64,000 nt of DNA from Anaerocolumna sp. MB42-C2 (GTDB lineage Bacteria; Bacillota; Clostridia; Lachnospirales; Lachnospiraceae): the NCBI RefSeq assembly GCF_030913705.1, contig NZ_CP133190.1, forward strand, positions 310,001 to 374,000, read 5' to 3'. The notes under the pieces were generated by a model. That model was given only the letters and a program-made list of their open reading frames with translations, was not told the DNA's origin and made no database searches. Both the position numbers and the translations under genes were made by a program. This document shows, piece by piece, positions 1 through 8,784 of this stretch. How positions within the stretch are numbered: the stretch's first letter is position 1; the number at the start of each line of letters is the position of its first letter.

Positions 1-170
1 GTTCAATGTTTAAAGGCATCATCATGAAAGAAAGCCTGGTAGGGGGTTATAAAGGAGTCATACCACAGATAACGGGCAGCGCCTATATTACCGGATTTAA
101 CCGATGGGTCATAGATGAAACAGACCCTTTAAAAAATGGATTTATTTTTGGCAAAGAAGTTAAAATGTAA
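1..170 (+). CDS. prdF: Proline racemase family protein, C-terminal end (partial)
   Basis: Only the last 55 codons or so are present; the reading frame is open from the left edge and stops at 168-170. The translation contains GSAYITGFNRW followed by DPLKNGF, the closing signature of proline racemase / hydroxyproline epimerase family enzymes. These racemases interconvert L- and D-proline. D-proline is the substrate of the reductase encoded immediately downstream, and prdF genes belong to known prd clusters, so the symbol follows from family plus context. The catalytic Cys residues lie outside the window and cannot be checked. About 130-190 bases separate it from prdC with no clear terminator, so co-transcription is possible. 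Confidence 0.8.
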   Translation, partial: SMFKGIIMKESLVGGYKGVIPQITGSAYITGFNRWVIDETDPLKNGFIFGKEVKM

Positions 171-356
171 TTTATTTTTTTTAACTATATATAGACCGTA
201 GTATATAACTGAGTATTAAATTAAGTCTATGATATAAGTAACTATTAACTATAAATGTACTGAATCAAGAATTAATTAAAAGATGTAAAGAAAGGATTGC
301 CATGTTTTCTTTCAAAAAACATCATGGCAGTGGGGTTTAAGCCCCGGGGAAAAATA

Positions 357-1646
357 ATGGAACAGGAAATATACCGAATCTATCTGAATCAGCATATCGG
401 CAGACCTGCCCTAGCTTGTGTAAATCCAAAGGACGAAGTTTTAAAAGGTACATTAATTGGAAAAGCAGATGAGGGACTGAGCTTAAATGTCCATGCCAGT
501 GTATCAGGTACTGTTACACTGGTAACCGGTGAATATATTGAGATACATAAGAACAGGACAGAAACCGGCGGTTACCTGCATTTGACATCCCAAAATCCCA
601 TAGACCTGGTGCAGGAAGCCGGAATATGTGGTATGGGCGGCGCGGGATTTCCCACTTATGCTAAACTAAAGACCAAGTTAAAGGAGGGCGGAATCGTAAT
701 AGTAAATGCGGCGGAATGTGAACCCGTTTTAGGACATAACTTAAAAAGAATTATAACCAATCCTGAAGAAGTGGTGGAGGGACTCGCCATTGCCATGGAT
801 ATAGCAAACGTTAATAAAGGTGTCATTGCCATAAAAGGTAAACATACAGCGGCTGTGCTGCTCCTAAAAAAACATCTTAAGAAAAACATGGGAATTTTTC
901 TGTTACCGGATCTTTATCCCATGGGAGAAGAAAGAGCAGTTATTCGGGAGATAACAGGAAAATTACTGGATATCCACTCCCTGCCTCAAGATGCAAATTC
1001 TATTGTTATTAATCTGGAAACTATCTTTCGCGTATATGAAGCAGTAACCCTTAAAAAACCGGTTATTTCCAAAGATATAACAGTAGGGGGAAATATAAAC
1101 CGCGGAAACAAGGCAATTCTAGATGTACCGGTAGGCACTCAGGTCGGAGAGCTTATAAGGTTAAGCGGAGGAATTGGAAAAGATGTGGGGGAATTAATCC
1201 TGGGAGGCCCCTTCACCGGCAAACGTATCTCACCGGATACTTTTATAACCAAAACTACGGGTGGTATCTTAGCGGCGATGCCTTTCTTACAGGACAAACG
1301 TGATATGGGATTACTGGTATGTGCCTGCGGCGGGAATGAAGACAGACTTCGACAGATAGCCGCTTCCATGGGAGCAAATGTTATTGGTGTGGAATTCTGC
1401 AAACAGGCACACCCGGTTAATGGCAGACTAAAATGTGATAATCCTGGCAAATGTCCGGGTCAGTCTGTTAAAGTTTTAAATCTAAAAAAGCTCGGAGCAA
1501 AAACCCTGTTAATCAGTACTTGTACCGATTGCAGCAATACAGTTATGTCAATTGCACCAAACCTTCAAATGCCGGTCTATCACTGTACGGACGGAGTACT
1601 TCGAGGGGCAGGTTTTAGTTTGGTCAGAAAAATACATTTACATTAA
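357..1646 (+). CDS. prdC: Proline-reductase-associated electron-transfer protein PrdC (RnfC-like), 5' end disturbed
   Basis: The protein resembles RnfC: an N-terminal biotinyl/lipoyl-like region (LNQHIGRPALACV..GTLIG), an NADH/flavin-binding core starting at GICGMGGAGFPTYAKL, and a Cys-rich C-terminus (CACGG, CDNPGKCPG, CTDCSNTV). PrdC is thought to pass electrons to proline reductase. ATG 357 gives a sensible start, but the best ribosome site (AAAGGA, 291-296) serves ATG 302, which opens MFSFKKHHGSGV and stops at 338-340. The +1 frame then continues KPRGK and on into this gene. RnfC proteins begin with a similar FKxGxxPxxxK stretch, so the native gene probably started at 302 and a one-base change (or sequence error) split it. 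No in-frame TGA is present; homologues I recall as selenoproteins would carry Sec, whereas here the C-terminal motif is CTDC. The gene lies 13 bases before prdA. Confidence 0.82.
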   Translation: MEQEIYRIYLNQHIGRPALACVNPKDEVLKGTLIGKADEGLSLNVHASVSGTVTLVTGEYIEIHKNRTETGGYLHLTSQNPIDLVQEAGICGMGGAGFPTYAKLKTKLKEGGIVIVNAAECEPVLGHNLKRIITNPEEVVEGLAIAMDIANVNKGVIAIKGKHTAAVLLLKKHLKKNMGIFLLPDLYPMGEERAVIREITGKLLDIHSLPQDANSIVINLETIFRVYEAVTLKKPVISKDITVGGNINRGNKAILDVPVGTQVGELIRLSGGIGKDVGELILGGPFTGKRISPDTFITKTTGGILAAMPFLQDKRDMGLLVCACGGNEDRLRQIAASMGANVIGVEFCKQAHPVNGRLKCDNPGKCPGQSVKVLNLKKLGAKTLLISTCTDCSNTVMSIAPNLQMPVYHCTDGVLRGAGFSLVRKIHLH

Positions 1647-1659
1647 AGGAGAGAATATT

Positions 1660-3426
1660 ATGTCACTATCAAAAGACACGATGGAAAAACATCTGAATGA
1701 TCCGGCAATATTTTGCTGTCAAAGGAAAAAAGGATTGGTAATCAGTGAGGCCGATCTGGAAGATCCCATGATATTTCCGGATTTAGTAGAATCCCAGCTG
1801 CTAACTTTAACTGACGACGGATTAACCATAAAGGAAGTGTTGGGTAAAACCTTAAAAACGGATACAGAAGCATTAACACCTATAACCGCTTCCATGCTGG
1901 AAGAGAACATTAAGCACCAAACGGAAACTGAGTGTTTAAAAAGCGGAAAGGAATCAGCAGAAAAAGAAACATCAATAAATGAAGTTGATAGAAAATTTAC
2001 AGGAGGCGATAAGATGATTCATTTAGAAATTGATGAACTGAAAGGATTAAAACTTGATATTCCTCTTCATTCAATCAAACAGTTTGGTTTTTCCCCTGCA
2101 GAAGAAATCCAATTAGCTGCGGGACAGGTATTACCGGAACCCCAAAAAGAGGATAAGGTAATCCGCACCTTACATCAGAAAGAATATCAGGTAAAGAAAA
2201 TATTATTAGGAGATTCCACTTCTTTTGAAAGTGGAGTGCTGACCATAAACAAAGGAATAATTAAAAAAGCAAAGGACTGCAATCCATTAGTAAAAGAAGT
2301 GGAAATGGATATTATTACACCGGATAATCATCATATATTTACCAATACAATAATGGATATCATTCCGATTGCAGCAAAAGTAAACGGCAGATTGGGAGAG
2401 GGCGAAACGGCTGTCATTAGCGGAGCAGTTTTCTGTCTTACAGGTTTGGATGAAAAAGGGGTACAAATACATGAATTTGGTTCCTGTGAAGGATACATCG
2501 ACGAAAAAATTGCATTTGGCAGACCCGGCTGTCCGGACGATACCGACATTATGATTCGTATTAACGTAATCATACAGGAAGGAACCGGTATGGAGAGAAG
2601 AGGGCCTTTTGCAGCACACTGTGCATGTGACGTCATTATTCAGGAAATAAGGGAAGTATTAAAAAAGACAAAAGAACCGGTCTATAAGGAGGACATTTTC
2701 CGGGATGTACATAAATACGGCCGCCCAAGAGTTGTACTTGTAAAAGAAATCATGGGGCAAGGCGCAATGCATGACAATATAATCTGTCCTACGGAACCAT
2801 CCGGTGTACCCGGCGGACAAAAAAATGTAGATTTAGGCAATATTCCGGTAATGCTCTCACCTAATGAGGTACTGGACGGAGGAATTCATGCTCTTACCTG
2901 TATAGGACCTGCAACAAAGGAAATGACCAGACATTATTTCAGGGAACCTCTGGTGAAAGCATTAGCTCAAGATAATGAACTAGATTTGGTAGGAGTCATA
3001 TTCATTGGAAGTCCTCAGGTCAACGATGAGAAAACCTTTGTAACGGAAAGACTGGGGGCTTTAATTGAAACCCTGGATTTAAAGGGAGCTATTGTTACCA
3101 CAGAAGGTTTTGGTAACAATCATATTGATTTTGCAGGAAATATAGCAGCTATCGGAAGCAGGGACATTCCGGTAGTCGGTGTTACTTTTTCCGCTTATCA
3201 GGGTCAGCTGGTTGTTGGTAATAAATATATGGATGCCATGATAGAACTAAATAAAGATCCGGAGGGTTTTGAAAATGAAGTTCTTGGCTGCAGTTCCATA
3301 TGCCCTGAAGATGCAAAAAGAGCCATTCTGATGTTAAAAACCAAGATGGCCGGTATCCCTATCGAACCGGCTAACAGAAAATGGTCCCAGGCAGTTATTG
3401 ATGCAAATCAAATACTGGTGAAATAA
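1660..3426 (+). CDS. prdA: D-proline reductase proprotein PrdA
   Basis: A 588-aa proprotein of the reductase that opens the D-proline ring to 5-aminovalerate, the electron-accepting half of Stickland fermentation. ATG 1660 is chosen over upstream codons because AAAGGAGA sits 7 bases before it and the opening (MSLSKDTMEKHLNDPAIFCC) is PrdA-like. The family is cleaved at a Thr-Cys bond, and the new N-terminal Cys becomes the pyruvoyl cofactor; here this is HALTCIGPATKEMTRHYF with the Cys at about residue 414 (codon 2899-2901). That would give chains of about 413 and 175 residues. GRPGCPDDTDI and GMERRGPFAAHCAC are other family stretches. A low-complexity Lys/Glu/Ser-rich linker lies at about residues 88-118. 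The gene follows prdC by 13 bases and precedes the 64-aa gene by 20. Confidence 0.92.
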   Translation: MSLSKDTMEKHLNDPAIFCCQRKKGLVISEADLEDPMIFPDLVESQLLTLTDDGLTIKEVLGKTLKTDTEALTPITASMLEENIKHQTETECLKSGKESAEKETSINEVDRKFTGGDKMIHLEIDELKGLKLDIPLHSIKQFGFSPAEEIQLAAGQVLPEPQKEDKVIRTLHQKEYQVKKILLGDSTSFESGVLTINKGIIKKAKDCNPLVKEVEMDIITPDNHHIFTNTIMDIIPIAAKVNGRLGEGETAVISGAVFCLTGLDEKGVQIHEFGSCEGYIDEKIAFGRPGCPDDTDIMIRINVIIQEGTGMERRGPFAAHCACDVIIQEIREVLKKTKEPVYKEDIFRDVHKYGRPRVVLVKEIMGQGAMHDNIICPTEPSGVPGGQKNVDLGNIPVMLSPNEVLDGGIHALTCIGPATKEMTRHYFREPLVKALAQDNELDLVGVIFIGSPQVNDEKTFVTERLGALIETLDLKGAIVTTEGFGNNHIDFAGNIAAIGSRDIPVVGVTFSAYQGQLVVGNKYMDAMIELNKDPEGFENEVLGCSSICPEDAKRAILMLKTKMAGIPIEPANRKWSQAVIDANQILVK

Positions 3427-3446
3427 TAAAGGAGGGCGAAATTTTA

Positions 3447-3641
3447 ATGGTATCTATAGATTTAATACCCCAACTGACGAAAGCTAAAATAACAGAACTT
3501 AATGAAACTGCTGTAAAAGTCAGTATTAAAGGCAGACTGGGTGTAATCACCGTTCCTTTAAGATGGATCATTACAGAGAAAGCCTTAGCAGTAGGGCAGG
3601 AGGTAGAATTTTATTTCAGCTATATGAAAGCAGGCCTTTAA
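3447..3641 (+). CDS. Small prd-cluster protein (CBO2463/CBO2479-like domain)
   Basis: A 64-aa basic protein with start ATG 3447 and ribosome site GGAGGG ten bases upstream. It starts with a short alpha/beta pattern (KAKITELNETAVKVSIKGRLGVITVPLRWI) and looks like a small beta barrel. It has no membrane segment, Cys or signal peptide. Small proteins of this kind sit between prdA and prdB in other proline-reductase clusters as I recall, under the label CBO2463/CBO2479 domain. Tight spacing on both sides (20 and 56 bases) puts it in the prd operon. A role in assembly or in the reductase complex is inference from position only. Confidence 0.65.
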   Translation: MVSIDLIPQLTKAKITELNETAVKVSIKGRLGVITVPLRWIITEKALAVGQEVEFYFSYMKAGL

Positions 3642-3697
3642 CTTTAGCTTATAAGTTTTACTATATATAAAATTAATAATTGATTGGAGGATATGAT

Positions 3698-4423
3698 ATG
3701 GAATTAACAACGGCAACAGGATTGAAATCGGAAATATTCGTACCTATTACACCGGAGGCTGTATGGACTCCGCTTACCAAACCGCTTGATCAATGTAAGG
3801 TGGCCTTTATTACGGCAGGAGGAATTCATCTGAAAACCCAGAAACCATTTAATACGGCCGGGGATTATTCCTTTAGGGAAATCCCCTCCGATACACCAAC
3901 CGGCAATCTTATGGTAACCCATGGCGGCTTTGATAATTCCGATATTAACAAAGACCCAAATGCCATGTTTCCTTTAGACCGTCTTAGAGAACTGGTGGCA
4001 GAGGGTTATATCGGAAGTCTTGCGGATATTATGTTCGGTTTTATGGGCGGTGGCGGAAATGTGGATAAATTCACTGACGAAACCGGTCCTGAAATTGCGA
4101 AAAGATTAAAAGAACAGGGTGTAGATATAGTAGTTTGCACCGGAGGCTGCGGTACCTGTCACCGTTCTGCAGTAATAGTGGAACGTGCCTGTGAAAAGTT
4201 GGGTATGTCAACAATTATCATAGCTGCGCTCCCTCCCATTGCAAGGCAGCAGGGAGCTCCCCGTATAACTGCTCCCCATGTCCCAATCGGTTCCAATGCA
4301 GGAGAACCAAACAATAAAGAAATGCAGACAGCAATTTTAAAGGAAACTTTACAGGCCGTGGCCAAAATGCAGTCTTTTGGGGAACTGAGAGTGCTTCCTT
4401 ACGAATACCGGCATAATGTTTAG
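3698..4423 (+). CDS. prdB: D-proline reductase subunit PrdB, cysteine form
   Basis: A 241-aa subunit of proline reductase (the 26-kDa, GrdB-like subunit). ATG 3698 is used because GGAGG at 3686-3690 lies 7 bases before it. Family stretches include AFITAGGIHLKTQKPF, GDYSFREIP and FMGGGGNVDKFTDETGPEIA. PrdB normally carries selenocysteine in a U-x-x-C motif that attacks the substrate and is read from an in-frame TGA. Here the corresponding stretch is CTGGCGTCHRSAVIVERAC and the expected Sec position is a plain TGC codon (4148-4150, residue 151). No internal TGA is needed for the full length, so this enzyme should not require selenium. The gene is the last reductase gene of the cluster; prdD/prdE-type and PrdR-type genes do not follow it. 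Confidence 0.9.
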   Translation: MELTTATGLKSEIFVPITPEAVWTPLTKPLDQCKVAFITAGGIHLKTQKPFNTAGDYSFREIPSDTPTGNLMVTHGGFDNSDINKDPNAMFPLDRLRELVAEGYIGSLADIMFGFMGGGGNVDKFTDETGPEIAKRLKEQGVDIVVCTGGCGTCHRSAVIVERACEKLGMSTIIIAALPPIARQQGAPRITAPHVPIGSNAGEPNNKEMQTAILKETLQAVAKMQSFGELRVLPYEYRHNV

Positions 4424-4452
4424 CTTTTAGATGACCTTACTAAATTAAGGAG

Positions 4453-5058
4453 GTGGAATCTATAAAACAGGAAATTTCCAAAAAGAAAAAAATCATTGAT
4501 ACTGCCTGGAAATTATTCTATGAGCAAGGTTATGACACTACGACAATTGAACAGATCATCAGTGAATGCAAAGTTTCCAAAGGAACTTTTTACCACTATT
4601 TCAGTGCGAAAACAGATCTATTCAGCTCTCTTTCCGATTTGTTTGATGAACAGTACCGGATTATTATAAAAGATCTGGATCCGGTATTACATAGTTTTGA
4701 TAAATTGATATATATGTCAAGGCATTTGTTTAAATTCATCGAAGATAAAGTACCGGTGGACATTCTTGCATATCTGTATTCCTCCCAGGTCACTAAAAAA
4801 GGAGAAAAACACCTTCTGAATCAGAACCGGTATTACTACAAAGCCCTGATGCAGATTATTGAGGAGGGCCAGCTAAAAAATGAATTAAAAAGTGATCGTT
4901 CCTCCAGGGAATTAATGAAGATTTATGCTATGCAGGAACGTTCTATATTATACGACTGGTGCATCTGTGAGGGAAACTATCCTTTAGCATCCTATGGGAT
5001 TGAATTATTGTCTATCTTTATGCAGGGGTTTATAGCAAAACCTTTGATACCCGGGTAA
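4453..5058 (+). CDS. TetR/AcrR family transcriptional regulator at the end of the prd cluster
   Basis: About 200 aa. The N-terminal helix-turn-helix is typical of TetR: ILDTAWKLFYEQGYDTTTIE-like, then SKGTFYHYFSAKTDLF. The rest is an all-helical ligand/dimer domain. The start is unusual. The in-frame GTG at 4453 lies inside the ribosome site itself (AAGGAGG, 4447-4453), so it cannot be served by it; the codon at the correct distance is ATA 4462, with no ATG nearby. Either ATA is used as a rare start or an ATG has mutated. It follows prdB by about 30 bases on the same strand, so it may be co-transcribed and control the cluster, in place of the PrdR activator known from C. difficile. No operator was identified for it. 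Confidence 0.8.
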   Translation: MESIKQEISKKKKIIDTAWKLFYEQGYDTTTIEQIISECKVSKGTFYHYFSAKTDLFSSLSDLFDEQYRIIIKDLDPVLHSFDKLIYMSRHLFKFIEDKVPVDILAYLYSSQVTKKGEKHLLNQNRYYYKALMQIIEEGQLKNELKSDRSSRELMKIYAMQERSILYDWCICEGNYPLASYGIELLSIFMQGFIAKPLIPG

Positions 5059-5177
5059 ATATAATTATGATACCAACTAATAATTTAAATTAACTGAAAA
5101 ATAAATATGAATCAATCCATACTTTTGTTATAATTGGAATATGTATTAAATTAACCAAATTATAACAGGAGAAAAAG

Positions 5178-6170
5178 ATGATAAGATTTGCAACCATAGG
5201 AACAAGTAAGATTACAAGGCAATTTTTACAGGCTGCCAAACTGGCAGATCATTTTAAATTAATAGGCGCTTACTCCAGAGAACTTAACAAAGCCGTAAGT
5301 TTTGGCCAGGAATTCGGTGCGGAACTTTTCTTTGACAATCTGGACGTTTTAGCTGAGTGCTCCATGATTGATGCCATATATATCGCCAGTCCAAACAGTC
5401 AGCATTATGATCAGGCTGTTACGATGCTGCGTTCCGGTAAACATGTTATATGTGAGAAATCACTGGGTTCCAATGTAAAAGAAGTAGAAAGTATGTTACG
5501 AATAGCAGAAGCTAACAACGTAAAACTATTGGAGGCTATGAGGCCTGTTTTTGATCCCGGGCAGCAATTAATAAAACAAAATCTAAGCAAGCTTGGAACC
5601 ATAAGAAGAGCAACTTTGGATTTCTGCCAGTATTCCTCAAGATATGATGCCTTTAAAAGAGGTGAAAATACGAATATCTTTGACCCTCAATTATCTGCAG
5701 GGGCATTGATGGATATTGGTGTTTATTGTATTCATTCCTTAATTGATCTGTTCGGGCAGCCTGATTCCGTGGAGGCAGTTTCGGTTGTTTTAAATAATAA
5801 AATTGACGGAGCAGGCAGCATCCTGGCCAACTACGAAGGTATGATTTCTGAATTAATTTATTCCAAAATTACAAATTCACAAGTCCCAAGCCAGATACAG
5901 GGCGAAAACGGTGCAATGCTCATTCCTCATATTTCAAACCCAAGAAAAATAACGATTAAATACAATGATAATACCGAAGAAGAAATTATTGCAGAAAACT
6001 GTGATAATAATATGATTTATGAACTTAATACTTTTCTTAAGGCTATTGAGAAAAATGAAAAACTGAATTATTATAATGAAATATCATTAAAGGCAATAAA
6101 AATTATGGATCAGGTTCGAAATCAAACGGGTATTGTATTTCCATCAGATTATAGAACGGATATGTTATAA
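5178..6170 (+). CDS. Gfo/Idh/MocA family oxidoreductase
   Basis: A 330-aa NAD(P)-dependent oxidoreductase. The N-terminal Rossmann fold starts at MIRFATIGTSKIT. The family's cofactor and catalytic motif appears as HVICEKSLGSN (EKS instead of the usual EKP, at about residue 94), and the second domain carries GALMDIGVYCIHSLIDLFG, where the Asp and His are the expected catalytic-site neighbourhood. ATG 5178 is preceded by AGGAGAAAAAG. Such enzymes act on sugars, inositols or dihydrodiols; the substrate cannot be told here. It stands alone: 120 bases after the TetR gene and about 180 before the thrS leader promoter. Confidence 0.88.
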   Translation: MIRFATIGTSKITRQFLQAAKLADHFKLIGAYSRELNKAVSFGQEFGAELFFDNLDVLAECSMIDAIYIASPNSQHYDQAVTMLRSGKHVICEKSLGSNVKEVESMLRIAEANNVKLLEAMRPVFDPGQQLIKQNLSKLGTIRRATLDFCQYSSRYDAFKRGENTNIFDPQLSAGALMDIGVYCIHSLIDLFGQPDSVEAVSVVLNNKIDGAGSILANYEGMISELIYSKITNSQVPSQIQGENGAMLIPHISNPRKITIKYNDNTEEEIIAENCDNNMIYELNTFLKAIEKNEKLNYYNEISLKAIKIMDQVRNQTGIVFPSDYRTDML

Positions 6171-6348
6171 TTGCAGTCGTATACCGAATTATAACCTATG
6201 ATGCACAGAAAAAATTCAGTCTGCTTATTTCTGTGCAAGTATATTTCAGGTTTTTAATTAACGTTCGTTTAAATTTACTCACAACAAGCATCTCGCGGTG
6301 CCTTAGGCTGAACTATAACACTGATATCTATAATAGTTAAATTTATCC

Positions 6349-6376
6349 TTGACAATTTAAGGAAGAATGTTATTAT
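6349..6376 (+). promoter_or_regulatory. SigA-type promoter of the thrS T-box leader
   Basis: TTGACA (6349-6354) is separated by 16 bases from TATTAT (6371-6376). It is placed directly before the T-box leader and nothing else starts here. Confidence 0.7.
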
Positions 6377-6384
6377 ATAAATAA

Positions 6385-6665
6385 TAACATAGGAAAAGCG
6401 ATGACGGAAAAAGTAACCTGTATGAAACATCCAGAGAGAAGAACATTTGGTGGAAGTTCTTTATGAAAGAATACAAGTGAAAACCATTCCTGAGCTGTTG
6501 CATTGAAAGAATTACGTATCGTAATTTGTATGTGTTACCGTATGTCTGCGTTAAAGAATAGGATTTGATAGAATCTGAAGTGAAAAGTTAAGGTGGAACC
6601 GTGCAATTATAATTTAAGCACCCTTAATAAATGACTAAAAGTCATTTATTAAGGGTGCCTTTTTT
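6385..6665 (+). ncRNA. T-box leader (threonyl-tRNA-sensing riboswitch) of thrS
   Basis: The leader shows the T-box order: a Stem I region with an AGAGA bulge and GGTGGAAG distal loop (about 6431-6456), the T-box itself AGGTGGAACCGTG (6591-6603), and an intrinsic terminator with an 18-bp perfect stem (6618-6635 with 6641-6658) followed by T6. Uncharged tRNA-Thr would stabilise the antiterminator and allow read-through into thrS. ACC at 6483-6485 or ACA just upstream are candidate Thr specifier codons; the fold needed to choose was not computed. The ACCG version of the T-box (AACCG for the commoner TACCG) is a minor variant. Confidence 0.9.
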
Positions 6666-6785
6666 ATTTCATAGGAGAGTTCTCTGAACTTCCCTATGAA
6701 TAAAAAGCCCGACTGGCAAGTCCCTTTCCTATGTTATCGTTTCATTCATATTAATTTATTAAGAATCGAAAGGAGAATATAAGGA

Positions 6786-8681
6786 ATGATTATTACAATG
6801 AAAGATGGTTCTACACGGGAAATAAATGAGGTTAAAAGTATTATTGAATTCGTCAAAGGAATTGATAAACAATTGGAAAAAGATGCTTGCGCCGCAGAAA
6901 TGAATGGAGAAATTGTTGATTTAAGAACGATGATAACCTCTGACTGCTCTTTAAATATCTTAACCTTTATGGATCCTGAAGGGCGGGCAGCTTTTCGCCA
7001 TACGGCAGCTCATATCTTAGCACAGGCAGTGAAACGATTGTATCCTGATACAAAGTTAGCCATCGGACCTGCAATTCATGATGGGTTTTATTATGACTTT
7101 GAGTTTAATTTTGATTTTACTATAGAACATTTAGAAGCACTGGATGTGGAAATGAGAAAAATAATAAATGAGGCACTAAAGTTACACCGGTTTTCTTTAT
7201 CAAGAGAAGCTGCCTTTAAACTTATGGAAGAAAAAAATGAACCTTATAAGACTGAATTAATAAGAGATTTACCGGTTACCGCAGAAATAAGTTTTTATGA
7301 ACAGGGAGATTATGTTGACTTATGTTCAGGACCACATTTAATAAGTACTAAAAGTATAAAAGCCATTAAACTTATGACTATTGCAGGTGCTTATTGGCGG
7401 GGTAATGAGAAAAATAAAATGCTGACACGTATATATGGTACAGCGTTTCCAAGAAAAAGTGATTTAGAGAAATATCTTTTACAGTTGGAAGAAGCCCGCA
7501 GACGGGATCACAGAAAAGTCGGAATGGAAATGGGGTTATTTACCATCATGGAAGAGGGCCCAGGTTTTCCCTTTTTTCTTCCCAAAGGAGTAATTCTAAA
7601 AAATCTTTTAATTGACTATTGGCGTAAAATTCATGAAACGGAGGGATATATTGAAATAGAAACTCCAGTCATACTGAACCGAAAACTATGGGAGACTTCA
7701 GGCCATTGGGAGCATTACCGTGAAAACATGTATACGACTATTATTGATGAGGAAGAATATGCAATTAAACCAATGAATTGCCCCGGAGGTATGTTGTATT
7801 ATAAATCTTCCCCGCATTCCTACAAAGAATTTCCAATCAGAATCGGTGAATTAGGATTGGTTCACAGGCATGAGAAATCAGGTGTTCTGCATGGATTGAT
7901 GAGAGCGCGGTGCTTTACTCAGGATGATGCTCATATCTTTATGACGGAAGATCAAGTAACAGATGAAATAAAGGGTGTTATTCGATTAATAGATAAGGTT
8001 TACAGTAAATTTGGATTTAAGTACCATGTGGAATTATCTACCCGTCCTGTTAACAGCATAGGCAGTGATGAAGATTGGGAGATTGCAACAAATGGATTAG
8101 TGCAGGCATTGAATGAACTTAACATGAATTATATCATTAACGAGGGAGACGGAGCTTTTTATGGCCCAAAAATTGATTTCCATTTAGAGGATTCCATAGG
8201 ACGGACATGGCAATGTGGTACCATTCAACTTGATTTTCAACTTCCATTACGCTTTCAGGCAGAATATACAGGATATGATGGTAGGAAACACAGACCGATT
8301 ATGATTCATCGTGTTGTATTTGGATCGATAGAGCGTTTTCTCGGTATCTTAATTGAACACTATGCCGGGCGGTTTCCATTATGGCTTGCTCCGGTTCAAA
8401 TAAAAATATTGCCGTTATCCGATCGATTCATAGAATATTCTGAATCCGTAATGATAAGATTAAAAGTTTCCGGTTACCGGTGTGAAATTGATAAAAGAGA
8501 TGAAAAAATAGGATATAAAATCCGTGAGGCACAACTTGATAAAATACCATACATGATAATCATTGGCCAAAAAGAAAAAGAATATGATACGCTATCGGTT
8601 AGAAATCTCGAAAAAGGCGGACTGGGTGAAATGAACTTTTCAGAGTTTAATAAATTGTTACAGGAGGAAAATACTTTTTGA
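6786..8681 (+). CDS. thrS: Threonyl-tRNA synthetase
   Basis: A class II aminoacyl-tRNA synthetase of 631 aa, near the usual bacterial length of 635-645. Domains in order: TGS (about 1-62); the editing SAD domain with HTAAH (about residues 76-80) and CSGPHL; the catalytic core with the zinc Cys in MNCPGGM, motif 2 RARCFTQDDAHIF and motif 3 VVFGSIERFLGILIEH; and an anticodon-binding domain ending in KLLQEE. It charges tRNA-Thr in the cytosol. The ATG is preceded by AGGAGAATATAAGGA. Expression is controlled by the T-box leader upstream, which suggests an inducible copy; whether a second thrS exists elsewhere cannot be seen. Confidence 0.96.
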   Translation: MIITMKDGSTREINEVKSIIEFVKGIDKQLEKDACAAEMNGEIVDLRTMITSDCSLNILTFMDPEGRAAFRHTAAHILAQAVKRLYPDTKLAIGPAIHDGFYYDFEFNFDFTIEHLEALDVEMRKIINEALKLHRFSLSREAAFKLMEEKNEPYKTELIRDLPVTAEISFYEQGDYVDLCSGPHLISTKSIKAIKLMTIAGAYWRGNEKNKMLTRIYGTAFPRKSDLEKYLLQLEEARRRDHRKVGMEMGLFTIMEEGPGFPFFLPKGVILKNLLIDYWRKIHETEGYIEIETPVILNRKLWETSGHWEHYRENMYTTIIDEEEYAIKPMNCPGGMLYYKSSPHSYKEFPIRIGELGLVHRHEKSGVLHGLMRARCFTQDDAHIFMTEDQVTDEIKGVIRLIDKVYSKFGFKYHVELSTRPVNSIGSDEDWEIATNGLVQALNELNMNYIINEGDGAFYGPKIDFHLEDSIGRTWQCGTIQLDFQLPLRFQAEYTGYDGRKHRPIMIHRVVFGSIERFLGILIEHYAGRFPLWLAPVQIKILPLSDRFIEYSESVMIRLKVSGYRCEIDKRDEKIGYKIREAQLDKIPYMIIIGQKEKEYDTLSVRNLEKGGLGEMNFSEFNKLLQEENTF

Positions 8682-8784
8682 CCCTATATGCAGTTAAAGC
8701 TATGATAGATGACAATTTATTTGGTTCATTATAAATGTATTTTATACCAATTACTTCAATTTATGATAGGAGATGTTAGATAAT

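Noticed and set aside
171..300. Sigma-54 promoter for a PrdR-like activator before prdC
   Set aside because: No TGGCAC-N5-TTGC-type sequence was found in the spacer.
3680..3697. TTG start of prdB six codons upstream of the ATG
   Set aside because: It contains the ribosome site GGAGG itself, so ATG 3698 is the start.
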